DNA of 11,648 nt from an uncultured Mycolicibacterium sp. (lineage in GTDB: Bacteria > Actinomycetota > Actinomycetes > Mycobacteriales > Mycobacteriaceae), in the NCBI RefSeq assembly GCF_937941905.1, contig NZ_CALDGS010000077.1, forward strand, positions 1 to 11,648. The letters are read 5' to 3'. The translations under genes and the position numbers were made by a program. The notes under the pieces were generated by a model that saw nothing but the letters and a program-made list of their open reading frames with translations, did not search any database and was not told the origin of the DNA. Positions 7,206 through 11,648 of the stretch are shown piece by piece. The stretch's first letter is position 1; the number at the start of each line of letters is the position of its first letter.

Positions 7206-8537
7206 TCAGTCGGGCAGCTGGGTCTGGGCGGCGGCCAGCCGCGACGACAGCGATCCGTCGATCACCTCGTCGCCGACGGAGATCGTCAGACCTCCGAGCA
7301 GATCCGGGTTCAGATGCAGCTGCACCGAGACCGGATGGTTGTAGATGCGGGCGAGCAGTTCGGTGAGCCGGCTGCGCTGCTCCTCCGACAGCTCCGCCGC
7401 AGCCGTGACGTGCGCGACGACCTCGCCGCGCCGCGCCACCGCCAACTCGGCGAGTTCGGTGACCGCGTCGTCGGCACGCCGTCCGTGCAGCAGCTCGACG
7501 GTGTGCGCCAGCAGCGCCCGGGTGATCGGGTGCACGCGATCACCGATGACGTTGTCCAGCAACCGGATTCGGCCATCGACCGGGGCGGTGTAGTCACCCA
7601 GCAGGCCGGCCAGCCGACTCTGCTGGTCCAGGATCCGCCCGAACCGGAACAGCTGCTCCTCGACCTCGTCGGCCACGTTCTCGCGGTCGGCCCGGGTCAG
7701 CAGCGCCAACCGGGCCGCGTGCTCGACGGCACCGACCAGGTCGGCCTCGGCCGACCACCGCTGCGCCGCGGCGGTCTTGACGACCTGCAGCGCCGGGTCG
7801 CCGACCTTGCCGGCCAGCAGCCGGTCCACCAGCTGGGCCTTGCGCTCGCCGGCGTCGGCGGGCTCGGCCAGCACGGCCAGCAGCGCGGACTCCCGCTCCA
7901 GCAGCTTGGCCACCGCGACCAGGTCGTCGGCCAGCTTGGACAGGGCATCGGGGTCGAGGCCGGCGGTCAGCTCGTCGAGCCGGGCCACGACGGCGCCCAG
8001 CGCCGCGCGGCTGGCCGACCGCAGCTTGGCGGTCACCGGATCCTCGATCACCGCGTCGGACGGCGCCATCGCGTCGAGGTCGTCGAGGAAGCGGTCCACG
8101 GTCGCCGACCGGTTGGCCGCGTCGGCGACGTGTTCCCGGACGAGCTCGGTGGCCCGGCGCAGCGACTCGGCCCCCAGGCTCTGGCGCAGCTCACGGATGA
8201 GCTGCTGGCGCAGCAGCTCGACCTGCGCCTCGCCCTGGGCCTTGACGCGATCCACCTCGGCGTCGGCCTGCTCGCGCAGCTGCTCGGCGATCTTCACCGA
8301 GTCGGCACGGGCCTCCTCGGTGATCCGCGCGGCCTCCGCCCTGGCCTCCTCGAGCGCCTTGGCGTGGGCCTTGTCGGCCTCGGCGACCCGCTTGGCCGCC
8401 TCCGCACTCTCCTCGAGCTGGCGACGGACCGTGTCCTGCTGCGCCTTCATCATCCGGCGCACCGGAGGCACCACGAACCTCCAGATCAGGAACACGATGA
8501 TCGCGAACCCGACCAGCTGACCGATGAACGTATCCAT
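7206..8537 (-). CDS. atpFH: F1Fo ATP synthase fused b-delta subunit
   Basis: This 443-residue fusion (annotated atpH or atpFH in mycobacteria) combines a second b-type peripheral-stalk subunit with delta, which caps F1. Residues 4-22 are a single membrane helix, followed by an Ala/Glu/Arg-rich coiled coil to about residue 140. From about 175 the sequence is delta-like and appears duplicated: a first N-terminal-type bundle at about 175-280 and a second at about 285-375, each with a matching pattern (LAVLAEPADAGERKAQLVDR against LAGLLGDYTAPVDGRIRLLD). The C-terminal delta signature, LNPDLLGGLTISVGDEVIDGS (409-429), is intact. It starts 4 bases after atpF, so the two are surely cotranscribed. 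Together with AtpF it builds the two-stranded stator stalk. The fusion is a known lineage feature of mycobacteria and relatives. Confidence 0.96.
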   Translation of the reverse strand: MDTFIGQLVGFAIIVFLIWRFVVPPVRRMMKAQQDTVRRQLEESAEAAKRVAEADKAHAKALEEARAEAARITEEARADSVKIAEQLREQADAEVDRVKAQGEAQVELLRQQLIRELRQSLGAESLRRATELVREHVADAANRSATVDRFLDDLDAMAPSDAVIEDPVTAKLRSASRAALGAVVARLDELTAGLDPDALSKLADDLVAVAKLLERESALLAVLAEPADAGERKAQLVDRLLAGKVGDPALQVVKTAAAQRWSAEADLVGAVEHAARLALLTRADRENVADEVEEQLFRFGRILDQQSRLAGLLGDYTAPVDGRIRLLDNVIGDRVHPITRALLAHTVELLHGRRADDAVTELAELAVARRGEVVAHVTAAAELSEEQRSRLTELLARIYNHPVSVQLHLNPDLLGGLTISVGDEVIDGSLSSRLAAAQTQLPD

Positions 8538-8541
8538 GCGT

Positions 8542-9060
8542 CTACCGCCCCTGCCCCGTTGCCGCCGCCTCGCGACCGCTCACGTCGATGCCGAGCACGC
8601 GGCCGGCCAGCTTGGACGACAGGGAGTCGACCGCCGCGGCGAGCTCGGCCTTGGTGGCCTCGCCCTGCCGGGACAGCTCCTCGCCGGCCTTCTGCAGTGC
8701 GGCCGCGGCTTCCGCGGCCGCCCGCCCACGCGTCTCCTCGACGATCTTGCGGCCCTCGGTGCGGGCCTCGTCCCGAATGGCCGAGGCTTCCCGCCGGGCC
8801 TCGCCCAACACCCGCTGGGTGTCGGCCTGGGTAGCGGCGGCCAGCTCGGCCGACTTCCTGTTGTCCTCAGCCGTCTTGGTGACCATGGCCTCACGGTCGC
8901 GCAGCACCTTCGTGATCGGTGGCACCACCCATTTGCTGACCACGCCGAGAACGATCAGGAAGATGATCAGCACGAAGAAGAAGGTGCCGTTCGGGATCAG
9001 GAAGTTGTTGCTCCCGCCACCTTCCTCGGCGGCCAAGATGGTTGTGCTGAGGTCACCCAT
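8542..9060 (-). CDS. atpF: F1Fo ATP synthase subunit b
   Basis: Subunit b anchors the peripheral stalk in the membrane and holds F1 static against rotation. The 172-residue protein has a short Gly-rich N-terminus (EEGGGSNNF), one membrane helix at about 27-44 (FFFVLIIFLIVLGVVSKW), the conserved VVPPI after it, and a long charged coiled coil of Ala, Glu, Arg and Lys to about residue 150. The final residues (SGREAAATGQGR) are probably flexible. It starts 6 bases after atpE with no recognisable Shine-Dalgarno, so it probably depends on translational coupling. The neighbouring atpFH supplies the partner strand of the stalk. Confidence 0.96.
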   Translation of the reverse strand: MGDLSTTILAAEEGGGSNNFLIPNGTFFFVLIIFLIVLGVVSKWVVPPITKVLRDREAMVTKTAEDNRKSAELAAATQADTQRVLGEARREASAIRDEARTEGRKIVEETRGRAAAEAAAALQKAGEELSRQGEATKAELAAAVDSLSSKLAGRVLGIDVSGREAAATGQGR

Positions 9061-9066
9061 GACGGA

Positions 9067-9315
9067 CTAGCCGGCAACCGGGGTGGCGAACACGAACAGG
9101 GCCATGAACGCCAGGTTGATGAAGTACGCCGCCTCGACCAGGCCGACGGTGATGAAGAACGGGGTGAACAGCCGGCCCTGGGCCTCCGGCTGCCGCGCGA
9201 TACCGGAGATCAGCGCGTTACCGGCGATACCGTCACCGATGCCGGCACCGATCGCGCCGCCGGCCAGAATCAGTCCACCGCCGATGAGAGCGCCGGCAGC
9301 GATAGTGGGATCCAT
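9067..9315 (-). CDS. atpE: F1Fo ATP synthase subunit c
   Basis: Subunit c forms the rotating proton-carrying ring of Fo. The 82-residue hairpin protein has two membrane helices (about 5-37 and 48-77) joined by the polar loop ARQPEAQGR (40-48). The proton-carrying carboxylate is Glu61 in GLVEAAYF. It is nearly identical to the mycobacterial protein that bedaquiline binds. Asp28, Leu59, Glu61, Ala63, Tyr64 and Ile66 are all the sensitive-type residues, including Ala63, which is Met in naturally resistant species. The ATG is preceded by the strongest ribosome binding site in the window and a perfect hairpin, which fits the need for many c copies per complex. The protein ends in VAG rather than the usual K. 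Confidence 0.98.
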   Translation of the reverse strand: MDPTIAAGALIGGGLILAGGAIGAGIGDGIAGNALISGIARQPEAQGRLFTPFFITVGLVEAAYFINLAFMALFVFATPVAG

Positions 9316-9322
9316 TCCTTAT

Positions 9323-9329
9323 CCTCCTT
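9323..9329 (-). promoter_or_regulatory. Consensus Shine-Dalgarno of atpE
   Basis: AAGGAGG, a full match to the core anti-Shine-Dalgarno complement, lies 7 bases before the atpE ATG at 9315. No other ATP synthase gene here has a site as good, which agrees with the ring needing many c subunits. Confidence 0.85.
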
Positions 9330-9334
9330 GATAT

Positions 9335-9352
9335 CTGGCAGTGGCCTGCCAG
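9335..9352 (-). promoter_or_regulatory. Perfect hairpin upstream of the atpE ribosome binding site
   Basis: CTGGCAG-GCCA-CTGCCAG (minus strand) is a perfect 7-bp stem with a 4-base loop in the 75-base atpB-atpE gap, ending 5 bases before the Shine-Dalgarno. There is no T-tract, and the genes downstream must be expressed, so it is not a simple terminator. It may stabilise or process the mRNA, or keep the binding site exposed. Confidence 0.6.
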
Positions 9353-9390
9353 GACCTGGGTCGTACTCGTTCGGACAGTTCGGTCTTCGG

Positions 9391-10179
9391 TCAGTGCGAC
9401 GAGTCGTGCTCCTCGAGCTCCATCGCCTGACTGAAGTACAGGATCGTCAGCAGCGCGAAGATGAACGCCTGGATCGCGCCGACGAAGAGGTCGAAGCTCT
9501 TCCAGATCGCGTTGGGCAGCCACATGATCGAGGCCGGGAGCAACGCCGCGATCAGCGCCACCAGGATGCCGCCGGCGAAGATGTTGCCAAAAAGTCGGAG
9601 CGACAGCGAGACCGGCTTGGCGACTTCCTCCACCACGTTGATCGGCATCAGGAAGCTGACGTGGCCCTTGAGCACCCGCCACGGATGCCCCAGCAGACCG
9701 CGGCGCCAGATGCCGGCGATGTGGTAGGCGATGAACACGAACAGCGCCAGCGCCAGCGCGAAGTTGATGTCGCCGGCCGCGGGCTTGATCAGTTCGTGCA
9801 CCGCGCCGGTCTCGTCCTTGAACTGCACCGGCAGCACCGACAGCCAGTTCGCGAAGAGGATGAACGCGAACAGGGTCACCGCCAGCGGCAGCACGAACGG
9901 GGCGATCTTCATCCCGATCGCCGACTCGATCTGGTTGCGCATCTGGACGGTCAGCGCCTCCCAGAACAACTGCACGCCGGTCGGGACCCCGGTCGAGGTC
10001 ACCTTGGCCCGCAGGTAGAAGGCCAGCGCCAGCACGATCACCCCGGCGATGGCCGCCGACAGCACGGTGTCGGTGTTGACCGTCATCCCGAACCAGTTGG
10101 CCTCGGTGTGATGGCCCACCTCGATCGCGGCCTCGGCGAGGATCGTCGTGGCCGAGCCGGCGACATCGATTCCGGTCAT
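9391..10179 (-). CDS. atpB: F1Fo ATP synthase subunit a
   Basis: Subunit a provides the two proton half-channels beside the c-ring. The 262-residue membrane protein has several hydrophobic helices, including about 38-57, 93-116, 138-158, 198-222 and 229-251. The essential arginine is Arg195 in SLSLRLFGNIFAGG, equivalent to Arg210 of E. coli, followed by the conserved channel helix AIQAFIFALLTILYFSQA (235-252). The N-terminus before MTVNTDTVLS is about 10 residues longer than I recall for M. tuberculosis; the ATG at 10179 is supported by a 4-base ATGA overlap with the preceding stop and by AAGGAGAG 11 bases upstream (10198-10191). Confidence 0.97.
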   Translation of the reverse strand: MTGIDVAGSATTILAEAAIEVGHHTEANWFGMTVNTDTVLSAAIAGVIVLALAFYLRAKVTSTGVPTGVQLFWEALTVQMRNQIESAIGMKIAPFVLPLAVTLFAFILFANWLSVLPVQFKDETGAVHELIKPAAGDINFALALALFVFIAYHIAGIWRRGLLGHPWRVLKGHVSFLMPINVVEEVAKPVSLSLRLFGNIFAGGILVALIAALLPASIMWLPNAIWKSFDLFVGAIQAFIFALLTILYFSQAMELEEHDSSH

Positions 10180-10622
10180 TTCTGCGTGCTCTCTCCTTCG
10201 AGTGCGTCACCGGTTCCGGTGCGGAGCTTCTTCACAACGGGCAGCGTCGTCGATGCCACCAGCACCACCTGGAACAGCGCCATACCAAATACCACGCCAA
10301 GGCCCTGCGGACGGAATGCGAACGCGATGGCCAGGCCGATCACCGTCAGGATCAGCAGTCGGGTGGCGGAATTGAGCGCCATCTTGCTTTTCAGCGGGTG
10401 CGCTTCGGCGGTGATGTTACGTACCGAGCGCTGCACGAGGACCGCGTTGAGCAGGCCGAGGCCGAGCCCGACGGCGAAGAACACCCCCACCATGACGTGG
10501 CCGAGCAGTGCGGCGACCAGCGTGCCCAGGCCGGCCAGCAGCACCGAGATGACGAGCAGGCGCAGCGGACGGAAGGTCACGGACGGCAACACCAACGGCG
10601 CGTCCTGCGCTGGCGTCGTCAC
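10176..10622 (-). CDS. atpI: AtpI-like ATP synthase operon membrane protein (Rv1303-like)
   Basis: This 148-residue protein is the small hydrophobic protein that heads mycobacterial ATP synthase operons. Four membrane helices are visible at about 20-40, 43-64, 86-104 and 106-126, with a basic link (VQRSVRNITAEAHPLKSK) between helices 2 and 3. AtpI-type proteins are thought to assist c-ring assembly or Mg2+ supply; similarity of this actinobacterial form to classical AtpI is weak, so the role is inferred from position. I chose the GTG at 10622 because GAGGTGA stands 5 bases before it and because the protein then begins MTTPAQDAP, as I recall for Rv1303; a GTG three codons earlier (10631) lies inside that Shine-Dalgarno. 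Its stop overlaps the atpB start. Confidence 0.85.
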   Translation of the reverse strand: MTTPAQDAPLVLPSVTFRPLRLLVISVLLAGLGTLVAALLGHVMVGVFFAVGLGLGLLNAVLVQRSVRNITAEAHPLKSKMALNSATRLLILTVIGLAIAFAFRPQGLGVVFGMALFQVVLVASTTLPVVKKLRTGTGDALEGESTQK

Positions 10623-10627
10623 TTGGT

Positions 10628-10634
10628 TCACCTC
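10628..10634 (-). promoter_or_regulatory. Shine-Dalgarno deciding the atpI-like gene start
   Basis: GAGGTGA on the minus strand is a 7-base match to the complement of the 16S tail, 5 bases before the GTG at 10622. It includes the alternative GTG at 10631, which therefore is unlikely to be the start. Confidence 0.7.
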
Positions 10635-10682
10635 GATCCCGCGGTTTTCTCAGTTGGATTGCCCGAAAAGGCGTGCCTGACG

Positions 10683-10688
10683 AGCGTA
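10683..10688 (-). promoter_or_regulatory. Candidate -10 of the ATP synthase operon promoter
   Basis: TACGCT, identical to the -10 of the rRNA promoter at 80-75, would give a start near 10676 and a 5' leader of about 54 bases. No good -35 stands 17-18 bases upstream. The call rests on the hexamer and position only. Confidence 0.3.
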
Positions 10689-10739
10689 TCGGAGCGCGAC
10701 AAGCTCGCTGGAATCACCCAAGGGGCAGCTCCCTTTTTG

Positions 10740-10810
10740 TCGGTCGAGTTCGGCGTGGATCGGTCGCACGGACCGAGAGGCCGATGGCCGGCAACCCGCG
10801 AGGTTCGGTC
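10740..10810. repeat. Cluster of four TCGGTC/GACCGA hexamers with a perfect inverted pair
   Basis: TCGGTC occurs at 10740-10745, 10760-10765 and 10805-10810, and its complement GACCGA at 10771-10776. The middle two form a perfect inverted repeat, TCGGTC-GCACG-GACCGA (10760-10776). All lie in the gap between wecA and the ATP synthase operon, between two candidate promoters. They could be binding sites for a dimeric regulator or a leader-RNA hairpin. No known regulator motif is recognised. Confidence 0.45.
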
Positions 10811-10822
10811 AATCCTGGCTGG

Positions 10823-10835
10823 GTTCTGCGAGAAC
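10823..10835. repeat. 13-bp inverted repeat downstream of wecA
   Basis: GTTCT-GCG-AGAAC is a perfect 5-bp inverted repeat 37 bases past the wecA stop. It has no T-tract and overlaps a candidate -10 element, so a terminator, an operator or chance are all possible. Confidence 0.25.
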
Positions 10836-10862
10836 GGTACCACAAGGCGCAGGCCTCGATAA
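10834..10862 (-). promoter_or_regulatory. Candidate upstream promoter of the ATP synthase operon
   Basis: TTATCG (10862-10857) and TACCGT (10839-10834) on the minus strand are 17 bases apart, just past the wecA stop. The -35 match is partial. It would give a long leader of about 200 bases that includes the GACCGA cluster. Confidence 0.3.
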
Positions 10863-10871
10863 CTCCCCGTA

Positions 10872-11648
10872 CTACTCACCGTCGTACGGCTCCCCACCAC
10901 GGCGAATGAGCGGAATCAGGGTCACCACGAGCGCCACCACCACAGCCGCCAGCATCACCGCCCCGGTGTAGCGCGGGTCGATGAAGATCGTGCTCGCCGC
11001 GCCGAGCGCGATGATGGCCACCCACAGGTAGATCAGCAGCACCACCCGGCGGTGGCTGTGCCCGATCTGCAGCAGCCGGTGGTGCAGGTGCATCTTGTCC
11101 GGGCTGAACGGGCTGCGCCCGGCCCGGGTGCGCCGCACGATGGCCAGCAGCATGTCCAGCGCCGGCACCAGCATCACGGCCACGACCAGCAGGAACGGCG
11201 AGAGCAGCGCGAACACGTCGCGCACCCCGTAGGCGCTCTGGGAGATCGGCCCGGCCGCGGTGGTGGAGGCGGCGGCCAGCATCAGCCCGATGAGCATCGA
11301 GCCGGAGTCGCCCATGAAGATCCGGGCCCGGTGGAAGTTGTGCGGCAGGAAGCCCAGGCAGGCCCCGGCGAGCACCACCGAGATCACCGCCGGCGGGTAG
11401 AACAGCACGTCCCCGCCGTGGTCGCGCAGCAGCCCGACCGAGAAGATGCAGATCGCCAAGGCGGTGATCAGCCCCAGCCCGGCGGCCAGGCCGTCGAGGC
11501 CGTCGACGAAGTTCATCGCGTTGACGATGGCCACCGTCAGCGCCAGCGTGAGCAGGATCGAGGCGGCCTGGTCGAGCACGATGGTGCCCACCCCGCCGAT
11601 CGGGATGTACAGCACGCTCCAGGCCACCCCCATGGTGACCAGCACGCT
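10872..11648 (-). CDS. wecA: Decaprenyl-phosphate GlcNAc-1-phosphate transferase WecA (partial, N-terminus outside window)
   Basis: The visible 258 residues are the C-terminal part of a polyprenyl-phosphate N-acetylglucosamine-1-phosphate transferase of the MraY/WecA family (wecA, also called rfe; Rv1302 in M. tuberculosis). The frame is still open at the right edge, so roughly the first third, including the DD motif, is missing. Family motifs seen are NAMNFVDGLDGLAAG, FMGDSGS and the cytoplasmic HLHHRLL, all Mg2+ or substrate-binding, set among at least six hydrophobic segments. In mycobacteria this inner-membrane enzyme transfers GlcNAc-1-phosphate to decaprenyl phosphate, starting the arabinogalactan linker unit. 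It points the same way as the ATP synthase operon, which starts 249 bases downstream; whether transcription reads through is not shown by the sequence. Confidence 0.95.
   Translation of the reverse strand, partial: SVLVTMGVAWSVLYIPIGGVGTIVLDQAASILLTLALTVAIVNAMNFVDGLDGLAAGLGLITALAICIFSVGLLRDHGGDVLFYPPAVISVVLAGACLGFLPHNFHRARIFMGDSGSMLIGLMLAAASTTAAGPISQSAYGVRDVFALLSPFLLVVAVMLVPALDMLLAIVRRTRAGRSPFSPDKMHLHHRLLQIGHSHRRVVLLIYLWVAIIALGAASTIFIDPRYTGAVMLAAVVVALVVTLIPLIRRGGEPYDGE

Noticed and set aside
9233..10210. A 325-codon alternative frame on the minus strand across atpB
   Set aside because: It overlaps the well-supported AtpB frame, has a low-complexity Arg/Gly/Asp composition and no family resemblance.
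10720..10735. AAGGG-GCAGCT-CCCTT hairpin followed by TTTTT on the plus strand, resembling an intrinsic terminator
   Set aside because: No plus-strand gene precedes it, the stem is only 5 bp, and on the minus strand, where transcription runs, no T-tract follows.
10632..10871. Possible small gene in the gap between wecA and the ATP synthase operon
   Set aside because: Short open frames exist on both strands but none has a convincing ribosome binding site, biased composition or recognisable product; the gap looks regulatory.

Overview
This window is a core housekeeping locus from a GC-rich actinobacterium, almost certainly a member of Mycobacteriaceae. The gene order is wecA, atpI-like, atpB, atpE, atpF, atpFH, atpA, atpG, atpD, atpC, DUF2550 gene, then a PduO-type adenosyltransferase gene on the opposite strand, then murA and the start of an rRNA operon. 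This is the order known from mycobacterial chromosomes (Rv1302 to Rv1315 and rrs in M. tuberculosis), here without an insertion element between the DUF2550 and adenosyltransferase genes. Lineage markers agree: a fused b-delta subunit, an acidic loop in subunit gamma, a C-terminal extension on subunit alpha, a c subunit nearly identical to the mycobacterial one, and MurA with Asp in place of the catalytic Cys. The exact species cannot be named from the sequence alone.

Layout, read along the minus strand from right to left. The right edge (10872-11648) holds the 3' two thirds of wecA. A 249-base gap (10623-10871) carries candidate promoters and a cluster of TCGGTC/GACCGA repeats, and leads into a tightly packed ATP synthase operon (10622 to 2609). 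The Fo genes come first (I-like, a, c, b, b-delta), followed by F1 (alpha, gamma, beta, epsilon). The DUF2550 membrane protein (2569-2120) follows in the same direction. The only plus-strand gene, the cobalamin adenosyltransferase (1536-2126), converges on it with overlapping stop codons and diverges from murA (1478-225) across 57 bases. Both of these divergent genes appear to be leaderless. Below murA, positions 1-224 contain two tandem rRNA promoters and the conserved antitermination leader of an rRNA operon whose 16S gene lies outside the window.

Functionally, the locus joins respiration-driven ATP synthesis, cell-wall precursor synthesis (WecA for the arabinogalactan linker, MurA for peptidoglycan), cofactor B12 activation and ribosome production. 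I see no mobile element, CRISPR array, tRNA, toxin-antitoxin pair or defence system, and no undescribed multi-gene system. The points worth a second look are fine-scale: a perfect hairpin before the very strong atpE ribosome binding site, the repeat cluster before the ATP synthase operon, the paired leaderless promoters, a duplicated delta N-terminal domain, and terminal extensions on the beta subunit.
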